Assembly (NCBI RefSeq): GCF_900177375.1
Contig: NZ_FWZU01000001.1
Span: forward strand, 1-64,000
Direction of reading: 5' to 3'
Source of the DNA: Desulfovibrio gilichinskyi
GTDB taxonomy: Bacteria > Desulfobacterota > Desulfovibrionia > Desulfovibrionales > Desulfovibrionaceae
DNA length: 64,000 bases
Below are positions 36,065 to 44,880 of this stretch, piece after piece; within the stretch, counting starts at the first letter, position 1; every line of letters starts with the position of its first letter. The notes below the pieces were generated by a model. It ran no database searches, had not been told where the DNA came from, and saw only the letters and a list, made by a program, of their open reading frames with translations. The translations under genes and the position numbers were made by a program.

Positions 36065-36565
36065 TTAAGGATACCTTGGTTTTTCTGCTGACATTGTAAT
36101 ATATTTATCGATGCCGATACTTTTCATGAGTTTATTATTTTTCTCCCATCGTTCCAATAGAGCACCTGTCAGTCCTGTTTTTTCGCAGTCAGGAAATTTA
36201 TCGCATTCAAAACAGAATTCAATGTGTTGTTTCTGTACGCACTCGGCAACTTTGCATGACGGTAGGCATGTTCTATTATCGGAACGGCAGCCATCACATT
36301 TCGGGCTTGCAAGAGAATCCAGTAAAGAACGGAATGCCGGATACTCATTCATGGCAGGATTAAAATCTTTCAAACGGTCGGCATAAGTTTGAAAATTATC
36401 ACCCATTGTTTTTGCAATAGCGCGGGCATGTATTGCCACGCTTCCTCCTGTGCAATTCAGGCATCGTGAGCAATCAAGACCGCATGGAGCCATAAGATTT
36501 TTTTGTATAGTCTGATTACTAACGTTATCTTGTGTTTTAAAATCCAGTGATTTTTTTGATTGCAT
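36065..36565 (-). CDS. Cysteine-rich protein, DUF3795-like
   Basis: A 166-residue protein with at least eleven Cys in pairs: MAPCGLDCSRCLNCTGG, KCDGCRSDNRTC, LPSCKVAECV and FCFECDKFPDC. The pattern of CGLDC near the start and repeated CxxC resembles DUF3795, small predicted zinc-binding proteins of anaerobes with no known task. The family usually starts near MAPCGLDC (residue 25), so the N-terminal 24 residues may be untranslated or an extension; upstream ribosome sites are weak. It is a single gene. Confidence 0.7.
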   Translation of the reverse strand: MQSKKSLDFKTQDNVSNQTIQKNLMAPCGLDCSRCLNCTGGSVAIHARAIAKTMGDNFQTYADRLKDFNPAMNEYPAFRSLLDSLASPKCDGCRSDNRTCLPSCKVAECVQKQHIEFCFECDKFPDCEKTGLTGALLERWEKNNKLMKSIGIDKYITMSAEKPRYP

Positions 36566-36689
36566 TTGATGTATTTTCTAGCGGTTACAGTCAAAATATG
36601 ATTGGTACCAATCTCTTCATAAATTCTATAGCACAGATTGTTCTGATTTTCGAGTTTGACTCTACTTCTAAAAAAAAAGTTCTGCAAAT

Positions 36690-36721
36690 AAAAAACCTTC
36701 CGCCCAATTAAGGGCAGAAGG
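36690..36721 (-). terminator. Terminator of the TPR protein gene
   Basis: CCTTCTGCCC pairs with GGGCGGAAGG (one G-U pair) followed by TTTTTTATTTG on the minus strand. Confidence 0.85.
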
Positions 36722-36749
36722 CATTTTATGAATATTTTATAAGCCGTAA

Positions 36750-37370
36750 TTAACGGTGCGAATTCACTTCAGCCAGAAAATCGGCAGGGACCTCGAATCC
36801 GGTTGCGATAGCTTTATCAGTGTATTCAATCGCTTTAGCGTAATCGCCTTTATCTGCGGCGCAAAGAGCAAGATTGTTCCATGCTGGTCCGAAAGTGTCG
36901 GCAAGCTTTACTGCTTTTTCGCAAACTTCGATGCAATCTTCAATTTCACCCTGATGGTAGTATGCACTTCCGAGTGTCGCAAGAGCCTGTACAAAATTGT
37001 GATCGTATTTGATAGCGCGTTTCAGAGCAGAAATAGCTTTTTCAACATCACCCTGCTGCATGTATACGAATCCGATGTTACCCCAAGGAACTGCAAAGAA
37101 AGGACGCTGCTGTGTTGCTGCGATGTTATAGCTCAGGCAGCCTTTAAGGTCATCACGTTGAAGAGCAATTCCGCCGAGCTGGACATATGCTTCAGCCATT
37201 TTGGGGGATTCATCAATTGCGGCTAAAAATTCACGCTCAGCTTCCATGAAGTCTCTTTTGGAAAGGTAAGCAACTCCGAGGTTGTAGCGTGTGTTACTGC
37301 AATTGGGGCTTTTGGCCTTTTGAGATTCAAGGTCGGCAATATAGTCATCAAGATTATCAAATTTCTGCAC
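36750..37370 (-). CDS. TPR repeat protein
   Basis: A 206-residue soluble protein built of about five tetratricopeptide repeats: NTRYNLGVAYLSKRDFMEAEREF, then AEAYVQLGGIALQRDDL, AVPWGNIGFVYMQQGDVEKAI, VQALATLGSAYYHQGEIEDCI and GPAWNNLALCAADKGDYAKAI. TPRs bind partner proteins; no enzymatic domain or signal peptide is seen. It is the last of three minus-strand genes (YkgJ-like, 115-residue protein, TPR), 44 bases after the previous one and just before a terminator. Confidence 0.88.
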   Translation of the reverse strand: MQKFDNLDDYIADLESQKAKSPNCSNTRYNLGVAYLSKRDFMEAEREFLAAIDESPKMAEAYVQLGGIALQRDDLKGCLSYNIAATQQRPFFAVPWGNIGFVYMQQGDVEKAISALKRAIKYDHNFVQALATLGSAYYHQGEIEDCIEVCEKAVKLADTFGPAWNNLALCAADKGDYAKAIEYTDKAIATGFEVPADFLAEVNSHR

Positions 37371-37414
37371 AGGAGTATCCTCTTAGTTGAGAAAAAGGTT
37401 TGAAATTGGGGAAA

Positions 37415-37762
37415 TCAGGCCTTTTTTCCTTCTTTTTCAAGAAGTTCGTTGTACCAAACACAAAAGTCAAAAATAGGTCTGACTCGTTCGAAGTTCATAA
37501 CCAGAGTTACGCCGAATTCAGAAGCCGCCTGCGCGTATTCGGAGTTTCTGCTGGCCATAACATTCTGCAGGAACTCTTCGCAAAGTTGCTGAGAAGTTCT
37601 GCCGGTGATGTCTTTGCGTAAGTCTATCGGGTCAAGCGGGAGTTGAAAAGGGTCCCATTCATTATATCCGATCTTGTCGACAAATCTGCGTCTGCGCGGC
37701 GAAAGTTTGTCGTACATCATTTTTTTTTGTACTTCTACTTCTTCAAGCGTCATGTTGCTCAC
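37415..37762 (-). CDS. Uncharacterised 115-residue protein
   Basis: I do not recognise this protein. It is soluble and charged, with a helical basic N-terminal half (KMMYDKLSPRRRRFVDKIGYNEWDPF), a Pro-rich centre (LPLDPIDLRKDITGRT) and a helical C-terminus. It lies 29 bases downstream of the YkgJ-like gene and upstream of the TPR gene, so the three are probably one operon. GAGGAGGCTAG upstream of the ATG is a strong ribosome site, which supports it as a real gene. Confidence 0.8.
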   Translation of the reverse strand: MSNMTLEEVEVQKKMMYDKLSPRRRRFVDKIGYNEWDPFQLPLDPIDLRKDITGRTSQQLCEEFLQNVMASRNSEYAQAASEFGVTLVMNFERVRPIFDFCVWYNELLEKEGKKA

Positions 37763-37791
37763 TGTCTAGCCTCCTCGTAATCGTAAATGAA

Positions 37792-38568
37792 TTATTCAGA
37801 GTCTGGTGTGCCGCCCAGCGAAACTGTATAATTACAGTTGGCACAGGCACTTTTATCTTCAGAACATGTGGAACATGCTTCGGATGGGGCTGCAACAGGG
37901 ACTTCAATTTCTTCTTTGGCTTTGCCTGTATTTTCTCCCAAATATTCAGGAGTATAGTCGGTGATAAGAGCCGTCGATACAGGTATTATCATTTCCGGAA
38001 GTTCTATGAGCTTGGAATTGATACTTTCTGTCAGTTCATTACTCAATTTAATGAGTTTAGTCTGAAGAGTATCCATATTGATTGTAGGGTAGGACTTGCC
38101 GGATGAGAACCCGGATTTTGTACATGAATGTGCTTCACCGCCGATATTCATCGGTACTCCGTAAATGCGGCAGGTGAGAGGTCTGAATTCATAAAGTCCG
38201 CAGAGATTGTCATCGCCGAGAAGAGGGCACCTGACGCGGGCAAGTGAAATTTCTCTAATAATTTCCTGAGCAGATGTTCCTGCCTGACTGGCTTTGAAAG
38301 CTCTTCTTTTTATTTTATTGATCTCTCTGTCAGAAACATCTGCGCGCTGCATAATTATTGAGCGCGGCATTCCACGGAAGGTTTCATTAAATTTGCGGTT
38401 CAGGTAAATAGCTTCTACCAGAGTAAGATCAAAAAGAGCATGGCAGCAGTCACTGCAGCCTTTTCCACATTTGATGCCGTCATCTGTCTGTTCGGATACT
38501 GTTTTAAAAGCCTTGTCCACTTCTGCAACAAGAGCTTCATATTTTTCGAAAATATTGGTGAAGTCCAA
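37792..38568 (-). CDS. YkgJ family cysteine-cluster protein
   Basis: A 258-residue protein with the YkgJ (zinc/iron-chelating) pattern: CGKGCSDCCHALFDLTLVEA, then CPLLGDDNLCGLYEFRPLTCRIYG. The long C-terminal tail adds a second cluster, CSTCSEDKSACANC. The first in-frame ATG is at 38598, but GGAGG stands six bases before a TTG at 38568, so I take TTG as start. YkgJ proteins probably bind an iron-sulfur or zinc centre; their role is unknown. It is the first gene of a three-gene operon. Confidence 0.82.
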   Translation of the reverse strand: MDFTNIFEKYEALVAEVDKAFKTVSEQTDDGIKCGKGCSDCCHALFDLTLVEAIYLNRKFNETFRGMPRSIIMQRADVSDREINKIKRRAFKASQAGTSAQEIIREISLARVRCPLLGDDNLCGLYEFRPLTCRIYGVPMNIGGEAHSCTKSGFSSGKSYPTINMDTLQTKLIKLSNELTESINSKLIELPEMIIPVSTALITDYTPEYLGENTGKAKEEIEVPVAAPSEACSTCSEDKSACANCNYTVSLGGTPDSE

Positions 38569-38780
38569 AGCTAAACCTCCGTAGAATATATTAATCAAAG
38601 AGTTACGAAGTTAATTTCGTGTAAACTCGTATTAACTAAGTCTTTAATTCATGCAGTCAATCTTTTGGCTGAAAAAATGTATCGATAATCCGTGTGCGGT
38701 GAAATTAGAAGGAGCAAAAAAGAAATTTAAGCCCCGTCGAGAGGATATAAACTGGGCGCGCCGTAAATGCAGGACTATCT

Positions 38781-38821
38781 AAAAAGCAGGCGGGAATCTG
38801 GGTAAACCTAGACTCCCGCCT
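38781..38821 (-). terminator. Terminator of the ferredoxin gene
   Basis: AGGCGGGAGTCT pairs with AGATTCCCGCCT (one wobble) followed on the minus strand by GCTTTTTAG. The remaining 38569-38780 stretch shows no ORF. Confidence 0.85.
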
Positions 38822-38848
38822 TAAAGACTTCTCTAAACAGATAAATGT

Positions 38849-39037
38849 CTACTGTTCTTCAACAGTGAGAGCGCCCTGTTCGCAAACTTCGATGCAGGAT
38901 TCGCAACCGAGACATTCTTCTTCGTTTACTGCTACAGCTTTGCCGTCCTGAAGTTCGTAAACTTCGGTAGGACATACATCAACGCATTCGCCGTCGCCAT
39001 TACATTTGTCTGTATCAACAGTGATAGTATAACCCAT
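38849..39037 (-). CDS. Ferredoxin, D. africanus FdIII type (Asp replaces one Cys ligand)
   Basis: A 62-residue electron carrier starting MGYTITVDTDKC. The first cluster motif is CNGDGECVDVCP, in which the second cysteine of CxxCxxCxxxCP is Asp. The second, CLGCESCIEVC, is complete. This is the pattern of Desulfovibrio africanus ferredoxin III, which holds a [4Fe-4S] cluster plus a [3Fe-4S] cluster that can take up a fourth metal using the Asp. GGAGGG is well placed before ATG 39037. It is monocistronic with its own terminator and acts in cytoplasmic electron transfer. Confidence 0.94.
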   Translation of the reverse strand: MGYTITVDTDKCNGDGECVDVCPTEVYELQDGKAVAVNEEECLGCESCIEVCEQGALTVEEQ

Positions 39038-39052
39038 GGTGTTACCCTCCAA

Positions 39053-39400
39053 AAGATTGATTTTTAGCCACTGATAGCCTGCACAAAAAAGCCTGAAAGG
39101 CTGTGCATGCTTTTACATTATGGTCGAGCTGAATGTAAACATTCAACTTACACCCCGAGACAGGGCTTGTGAAATTTGGATATCCACAAGCAACTCCTGT
39201 GTCAAGGAGCCAGTGAGGAAAAACGGAAGAAACATTGTTATTGATTCAATTTAATTCTGTTTCGCTTGATAAAAATTTAAATGTTATTGCTTTTTTATTT
39301 AATGTAATTACCATTGAAGAAGTGCCCTTAAGTGTGATTAAACACAGGGATTTGATTTGCTGCCGACATAAAATATTTAGTAAAATAATCAGGAGATATT
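39053..39400. other. Intergenic region between ferredoxin and aminopeptidase genes
   Basis: 348 bases with no credible ORF; it must hold two divergent promoters. Two hairpins are visible: GCACA...AGCCT/AGGCT...TGTGC at 39081-39106 in the ferredoxin leader, and GCTTGTG/CACAAGC at 39165-39191. Their roles are unknown. Confidence 0.4.
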
Positions 39401-40600
39401 ATGCTGACTGAAAAGCAACTTGAAAAATATGTGGAAGCTTTGTGGTGGGGGCTAACTACCGCCAGAACCAAACCCTATGAAAAGGGTGACGTTATTATGA
39501 TCCGCTATGAGGCTGAGGCTCTGCCTTTAGCTGAACTTGTTTTTAAAAAGCTTATAGACGAAGGGATGAATCCTGTTCCCCGGCTGAGTCTTACTCCTTC
39601 CATGGAGAAAAGTTTTTACGGGTCCGGAAATGATGACCAGATTACTTTCATCACTCCGGGTGATGAAGAATTAAATAAAAAACTTAACGGGCTTATTGCG
39701 CTTCTCGCTCCTTCTTCGCTTACTCACCTTGCGGACGTAGACCCTTCGCGCATCGGTAAGTCTGCCGTGGCAAGAAAGTTTATTCGCGATATTATGGAAG
39801 TGCGTGAGCAGGAAGGCGAGCTTGGCTGGACGCTTTGTTCTTATCCTACTAAAGCAATGGCCGAATCTGCCGGGCTTTCGATCGAAGAATTTTCAGCGCA
39901 GATAGTGAAGGCTTGCTATCTTGATGATGAAGATCCTGCGGCCCGTTGGAATGATGTTTTTAATAAGGCTACTGAAGTTAAAGATTGGCTTAACGGCCTT
40001 GATATTGAATCCTATCACATTGTTTCCGATGGAATGGATCTGACAGTTCTGCATGGTGAAATGAGACAGTGGATAGGTGTTTCCGGGCATAATATCCCGA
40101 GCTTTGAACTGTTTATTTCTCCGGACTGGCGCGGAACAACCGGAGTTTTTTACGCCGATCAGCCATCATTTAGATCAGGTAATTATGTTGAAGGGGTTAA
40201 GCTTACTTTTGAAAATGGTATTGTAACCGATATTTCAGCCAAACAGGGTGAAGAGTTCGTTAAAAAACAGCTTGCAATGGACCCCGGCGCATCACGCCTT
40301 GGAGAATTTTCACTGACTGATCGTCGCTTCTCCAGAATTGACAAGTTTATGGCTAACACTCTTTATGACGAAAACTATGGCGGAGAGTTCGGGAACAGCC
40401 ATGTTGCCGTCGGCGCGTCATATGCGGACACTTATGCAGGTGATCAGACTAAGCTTAACGCCGAGCTTAAAGAAAAACTGGGTTACAATACATCTGCGTT
40501 GCATTGGGATTTAGTAAATACTCTTGATAAAACAGTATACGCCAAGCTTAAAGACGGACGCGAAGTAATTATCTATGCTAAAGGTGAATTTCAGCTTTAG
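39401..40600 (+). CDS. Aminopeptidase, M29 family (AmpS/PepS type)
   Basis: A 399-residue metallo-aminopeptidase of the M29 clan. Typical parts: the N-terminal KGDVIMIRYEAEALPLAELVFKKL, SDGMDLTV in the metal region, the NIPSFELFISPD segment with the catalytic-site Glu, and the C-terminal GNSHVAVGASYADTYAGD and HWDLVNT motifs. Members release N-terminal residues from peptides in the cytoplasm using two Co or Zn ions. AGGAGATATT precedes the ATG. It is a single gene ending at a strong terminator. Confidence 0.88.
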   Translation: MLTEKQLEKYVEALWWGLTTARTKPYEKGDVIMIRYEAEALPLAELVFKKLIDEGMNPVPRLSLTPSMEKSFYGSGNDDQITFITPGDEELNKKLNGLIALLAPSSLTHLADVDPSRIGKSAVARKFIRDIMEVREQEGELGWTLCSYPTKAMAESAGLSIEEFSAQIVKACYLDDEDPAARWNDVFNKATEVKDWLNGLDIESYHIVSDGMDLTVLHGEMRQWIGVSGHNIPSFELFISPDWRGTTGVFYADQPSFRSGNYVEGVKLTFENGIVTDISAKQGEEFVKKQLAMDPGASRLGEFSLTDRRFSRIDKFMANTLYDENYGGEFGNSHVAVGASYADTYAGDQTKLNAELKEKLGYNTSALHWDLVNTLDKTVYAKLKDGREVIIYAKGEFQL

Positions 40601-40626
40601 AGATAACTTATAGTTTTTGTATGCAG

Positions 40627-40664
40627 AAAGTCCCTTGCAAAGTTTTTATTTGCAAGGGACTTTT
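40627..40664. terminator. Terminator between aminopeptidase and outer-membrane protein genes
   Basis: A 15-bp perfect stem (AAAGTCCCTTGCAAA with TTTGCAAGGGACTTT, 40627-40663), T-run following. Confidence 0.9.
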
Positions 40665-40717
40665 GAGTTTATGAGTATGTTTTAAACAGTGATTGAAGTA
40701 AATATTTCGAAGTCTGC

Positions 40718-41527
40718 TTAAAATTTTAAGTAAACTCTCAGGCCTGACATATAAAATTTATTTTTAGGTTCAACCACGTTTCGCATTGATCCGCCGTAAA
40801 GAACATTGTCGCTTTCTGATTTAGCGAACTGCCAATAGCGTAAATACGGTTCAATACCGACGGAGTAAGAATTGAAATCATACTCCATGAACATGGAAAC
40901 TCTTCCACCTCCGCCATTCATGAACTCTTGAGTGTTCTTGGCGTCTGAGTATCCTGAACCGGCTTGAGAAAGTTTGCTTTTAACTTCTCCGCCTAGGAAT
41001 AAATCGCCTTCTAAAGTTCCTCCGACAGACCAATTGTCATCCATTTTTGCTACAACATTCAGTCCAAGAGGCATATAGAGCTGTTTAATTTCTCTTTCGT
41101 AACCGCCGCTGGTTTTAATTTTGTCGTACCAGTATCTGCCGCCGATTCCTGTATATGGTGTCAGGCCGATATTTCCGAAATCGAATCCTTTCCCTATAGT
41201 TGCTCTGGCGCTGATGAAGTAATCGTCGTTATCACATTTTACTTTGGTTCCGTCACTGTACTGCCCGTCATAGCGTAGTGAGCCGATAACTCCTTCAGCT
41301 TCGACATTGGTCATAATGTTGTACTGAGTAAAATACCCGGTCCATGAACCGAATCCCCCGTTCATAATGCCTTTTTCATGCATTAAATCAGGTTCATCGT
41401 AGTACATGTACATTCCCTGATAGCCTAGTTTGAATTCGCTTGCAGGGAACAACTGTTTATCTTCGCAACTTGCGGAAGTTGCGATTAACAGGATGAAAAG
41501 AGAAAAAAATAGTATTAATTTTCGCAT
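40718..41527 (-). CDS. Putative outer-membrane beta-barrel protein
   Basis: About 269 residues. A signal peptide (MRKLILFFSLFILLIATSASC) is followed by alternating amphipathic strands rich in Gly, Tyr and Trp (LGYQGMYMYYDEP, LTPYTGIGGRYWYDK, VGIEPYLRYWQF) and a C-terminal Phe (LRVYLKF), the usual barrel signal. No OmpA peptidoglycan-binding domain. Start is either this ATG or one two codons earlier, both overlapping the TetR gene end, so the two are coupled. The Cys at the end of the signal could also make it a lipoprotein. Function unknown. Confidence 0.75.
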   Translation of the reverse strand: MRKLILFFSLFILLIATSASCEDKQLFPASEFKLGYQGMYMYYDEPDLMHEKGIMNGGFGSWTGYFTQYNIMTNVEAEGVIGSLRYDGQYSDGTKVKCDNDDYFISARATIGKGFDFGNIGLTPYTGIGGRYWYDKIKTSGGYEREIKQLYMPLGLNVVAKMDDNWSVGGTLEGDLFLGGEVKSKLSQAGSGYSDAKNTQEFMNGGGGRVSMFMEYDFNSYSVGIEPYLRYWQFAKSESDNVLYGGSMRNVVEPKNKFYMSGLRVYLKF

Positions 41528-42132
41528 ATGCATGAGTGTAAAAACATGTTTATGAACGAATCAATTTCTTTATTGATATCAAGTTCGTTTTTAAAAAATA
41601 GGGAATACTGCGCCAGTCCGAAAAGGCTTGAGTAGTAAAAAGACGAGGCCACCGCAGGCTTTAAATCTTTGCGGAATGCTCCTTCCTTGATTCCATTCTC
41701 AAAAATCAGTTCAACTTTTTTAATAAATCTTAATTCTTCGTCTTTATATTTAAGTTTACAGGGCATCAGTTCTTCGGACCACTCAGTTTTATTGAAAATT
41801 ATTTCAAAAGCTGTACGAAAGTTCTGATCTGAAGTTACATGGTGAAGCCATATTTTCATCAAAGTTACAAGAATCTCTTGAGGCGAGGATGTTTCCTCAA
41901 ATTTTGAAAAAAGAATATTCCGAACGGGAAGAAACGCATGATCGAGAAGTTTTTCAAACAGATCGATTTTATTTTTGAAATGCCAGTATACTGCTCCGCG
42001 GGTTACTCCGGAATCCTCGGCAATATCCTGCAGGGTCGTTTTAGCATATCCTTTGGTGCTGAATACTTTAAAAGCAGATGCCAGCAGAGCTTGTCTGGTT
42101 TTTTCTGCTTCTTCTTTAGTTTTACGTGCCAT
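41515..42132 (-). CDS. TetR/AcrR family transcriptional regulator
   Basis: A 205-residue regulator. The HTH spans residues 12-58 (FSTKGYAKTTLQDIAEDSG, RGAVYWHFKNK), very close to the AcrR/TtgR subgroup that controls efflux pumps, and the C-terminal domain (WLHHVTSD, IFENGIKEGAF) also fits AcrR-type proteins. No pump genes are adjacent; instead it overlaps a beta-barrel gene downstream, which it may control. A tandem 10-base repeat lies 42 bases upstream. Confidence 0.9.
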   Translation of the reverse strand: MARKTKEEAEKTRQALLASAFKVFSTKGYAKTTLQDIAEDSGVTRGAVYWHFKNKIDLFEKLLDHAFLPVRNILFSKFEETSSPQEILVTLMKIWLHHVTSDQNFRTAFEIIFNKTEWSEELMPCKLKYKDEELRFIKKVELIFENGIKEGAFRKDLKPAVASSFYYSSLFGLAQYSLFFKNELDINKEIDSFINMFLHSCICEN

Positions 42133-42174
42133 AATTACTCTCGTTTGTATGTAAAATAAAATTCGCTATTGATA

Positions 42175-42194
42175 TAATTATTACTAATTATTAC
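42175..42194. repeat. Tandem 10-base repeat upstream of TetR gene
   Basis: TAATTATTAC occurs twice in direct succession about 42 bases upstream of the TetR start. It might be the operator or simply AT-rich promoter sequence. Confidence 0.4.
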
Positions 42195-42275
42195 AAATTT
42201 GAATGGTTTTGTCATCATGCAGAATATTGTAATAGCACTGAAGGGGTGTTAAGTTTCTTTACAGCTTTTTTTAAC

Positions 42276-42312
42276 TAAAAATGCCCGTATGGAAAATTCC
42301 ACACGGGCATTA
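42276..42312 (-). terminator. Terminator of the thrS-pheT operon
   Basis: AATGCCCGTGTGGAA pairs with TTCCATACGGGCATT (one mismatch) with TTTTTAG following on the minus strand. Confidence 0.88.
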
Positions 42313-42334
42313 ATTTCAGATTTATGTTGTCGTC

Positions 42335-44734
42335 TTAGAAGCGGATAGGAAGAGTTGCTTCCAGCGCGGCAAGAACTTTTGCATGTTCTTTATCGACTTC
42401 TTTATCTTTAAGAGTCTTATTGGCATGACGGTAGGTCAGGCGGAAAGAAATATTGCGTTCTTTTTCCTGTCCTTCCGGGGTAAAGACTGTCACCAGCTCG
42501 ATTGATTCAAGCAGTGGCAGTTTCAGTGCGTAAATTGTCTTCTTGATGGTTTCAGCATGCAAGGAGACAGGTGCTATTGCAGTTATATCTCTTCTTGATG
42601 GAGGAAATACAGGCAACTGCGCAAACTGAATTTTATGATTCATAACTTTTTCACGCAGGAGGTCGGCATTAAGGTCGGCCATCCAAATATCTTTTCTTGC
42701 GTGATATTTGTTTGCAATTTCCGGTTTGATCATACCCATGAATCCAACTTCGTCAGTGCCGCACTCAATCTTGATGCAAGGTTCAAGATATGTATGACCT
42801 TCGACAAGAGATACTTCCGGTTTCTCAAGCTTCAGTTCATTTAGAAGGTGTTCAACAAGACCTTTAACATCAAGGTAGTCCGCATCTCCGTGCTCATGAG
42901 GCCATTCGGCATCGTTTCGCTGACCGGTGAGCATAAAGCCTATTCTGGTCTGTTCAAAGGTATTTGTGGCTGAGGTTGTGTCTTCAACAAAATTTTTAGC
43001 AATTTCAAAAATTCTGATGTGAGTGTTACCCTGTGCCAAGTTGTGACGTACTGTGTTCAGCATTCCAGGAGCGAGCGCAGTACGCATAACGTTCTGATCT
43101 TCGCTGAGAGGATTTGCTATGTGAACACGTCCTTCAGTGGGCAGTCCTAGAAGATCAAGATCTTCATCACCTACAAAGCTGTAGTTGATAGCTTCGTGTA
43201 ATCCTACGCCGCATCCCCAGTATTTGAGGCGACGGTAGAAACCGTATGGAGTATCGGCGGTAACTGCTGATTCAAAATTTTTGGAAATACGTGGAAGTAC
43301 AGAAGGGATTTTATCCATTCCGAAGTAGCGTGCCACTTCTTCGTAAAGGTCGGCTTCACGTTCGAGATCGAGTCTGAATGAAGGAGTAGTGACTTTCCAC
43401 GAGTTTGCGTCAGCGTCATTAACTTCCAGCCCCATAAGAGTGAAAGCGTTTTTGCTGAATTCCGGTTCAAGGGCAAGGCCGAGACGTGCATTGCAGCGAG
43501 CATGACGGTATGTGTGAGTACGAGTCTGCCAAGGAGCAGGTTCGTTTTTAGAAATACCTGAAATAACTTTTGCGCCGGAAAGTTCGCTCATAAGCTGAGC
43601 GGCTCTGTCCATGGCATAAGTATTAAGCTGCTGATCTACGCCGCGTTCAAATCTGTATGAAGCTTCAGAAGGCAGAGACAATCTGCGAGCAGTTTTGCGG
43701 ATAAGGCCCGGTTTGAAAACTGCGCTTTCAAGAACAATGTTCTTGGATTCATCGCTGATTTCAGAATTCATGCCGCCCATAACTCCGGCAAGAGCAACTG
43801 GACGCTGTGCATCCCATATAAGCAGATCGGAATCTTTAAGTGTGCGTTCCTGTTCATCAAGAGTTGTGAACTTCATGTTGTCGGAAGCAAATCCGACTCT
43901 GATGGAATCACCTTTCAGCTGATCACGGTCAAATGCGTGCAAGGGCTGGCCAAGTTCAAAAAGAATATAGTTTGTAACATCGACAATGTTGCTGATAGGG
44001 CGGACCCCGACAGAAAGAAGACGGTAGCGCATCCAATCAGGGGACGGTTTGATTACAGCTCCTTCGAGAATTCTGGCCTGGTAAAGAGGGCAGATCTCAG
44101 GAGAATCAATGTTAATCTTCAGCATATCTGCTGCATTGCCGCCGGATTCAATAAGATTCAGTGTAGGCAGTGTCAGTGGTAAGTTAAAACCTAGGGCTGT
44201 TTCACGGGCAATTCCTAACATTGAAAGGCAGTCAGCTCTGTTAGGAGTAACGCCGAGATCAAGAATTGTTGTTTCAAGGTTCATAGCCTCAACAAAATTC
44301 TGACCGGGTTTCAATGTTTCAGGCAGGACCATGATGCCTTCATGGGCGTCAGAAAGCTTCAGCTCTCTTTCTGAGCAGATCATACCGAGTGATTTTACGC
44401 CGCGAAGCTTGGCCTTTTTAATCTTAAGGCCATCGGGCATAGTTGCACCGACTTTTGCTACGGGGACGTTTAGTCCTTTGGCAATATTAGGTGCTCCGCA
44501 AACGATGTCCAGCAGTTCGCTTTCGCCAACGTCTACTTTGCATATGGATAGCTTTTCTGCTTCCGGATGGCGTCCACATTCAACTACGTGTCCGACAACT
44601 ATGGGAGCGATTGCTTCAAAGGGATTATAAATTTCTTCCAGCTCAAGACCGAGCATAGTCAGCCTGTCGCCAAGCTCCTGAATTTCGCCTTCGTAAGGTA
44701 CGAAATCGCGTAGCCATTGCATGCTTAAAAGCAT
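42335..44734 (-). CDS. pheT: Phenylalanyl-tRNA synthetase beta subunit
   Basis: A 799-residue beta subunit with the full bacterial layout: the N-terminal tRNA-binding EMAP-like domain (VVGHVVECGRHPEAEKLSICKVDVG), B3/B4 editing domain (residues about 210-400, SYRFERGVD), B5, the catalytic-like core and the C-terminal anticodon-binding FDX-ACB domain (LPVFPPSRRDITAI, VFTPEGQEKERNISFRLTY). It pairs with PheS as an alpha2-beta2 enzyme. A hairpin in the 146-base gap separates it from pheS. Confidence 0.97.
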   Translation of the reverse strand: MLLSMQWLRDFVPYEGEIQELGDRLTMLGLELEEIYNPFEAIAPIVVGHVVECGRHPEAEKLSICKVDVGESELLDIVCGAPNIAKGLNVPVAKVGATMPDGLKIKKAKLRGVKSLGMICSERELKLSDAHEGIMVLPETLKPGQNFVEAMNLETTILDLGVTPNRADCLSMLGIARETALGFNLPLTLPTLNLIESGGNAADMLKINIDSPEICPLYQARILEGAVIKPSPDWMRYRLLSVGVRPISNIVDVTNYILFELGQPLHAFDRDQLKGDSIRVGFASDNMKFTTLDEQERTLKDSDLLIWDAQRPVALAGVMGGMNSEISDESKNIVLESAVFKPGLIRKTARRLSLPSEASYRFERGVDQQLNTYAMDRAAQLMSELSGAKVISGISKNEPAPWQTRTHTYRHARCNARLGLALEPEFSKNAFTLMGLEVNDADANSWKVTTPSFRLDLEREADLYEEVARYFGMDKIPSVLPRISKNFESAVTADTPYGFYRRLKYWGCGVGLHEAINYSFVGDEDLDLLGLPTEGRVHIANPLSEDQNVMRTALAPGMLNTVRHNLAQGNTHIRIFEIAKNFVEDTTSATNTFEQTRIGFMLTGQRNDAEWPHEHGDADYLDVKGLVEHLLNELKLEKPEVSLVEGHTYLEPCIKIECGTDEVGFMGMIKPEIANKYHARKDIWMADLNADLLREKVMNHKIQFAQLPVFPPSRRDITAIAPVSLHAETIKKTIYALKLPLLESIELVTVFTPEGQEKERNISFRLTYRHANKTLKDKEVDKEHAKVLAALEATLPIRF

Positions 44735-44827
44735 TGGGGGCCTCCGGCGGTCCGATTTTGCCTGATTAAGGTGTTCGGACCAGAAAACTTTTATGAATGT
44801 GTTCGTGAAAGGGGAACAGCCTTAAAA

Positions 44828-44866
44828 AATAATATTGCAGGGCAGAATAAATATCCTGCCCTGCAA
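44828..44866 (-). terminator. Terminator-like hairpin between pheS and pheT
   Basis: TTGCAGGGCAG pairs perfectly with CTGCCCTGCAA (44835-44866), followed on the transcribed strand by TATTATTTTTTAAG. As PheS and PheT are needed in equal amounts, it must be leaky or act on mRNA stability. Confidence 0.7.
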
Positions 44867-44880
44867 CCCCTTATCAAGGG

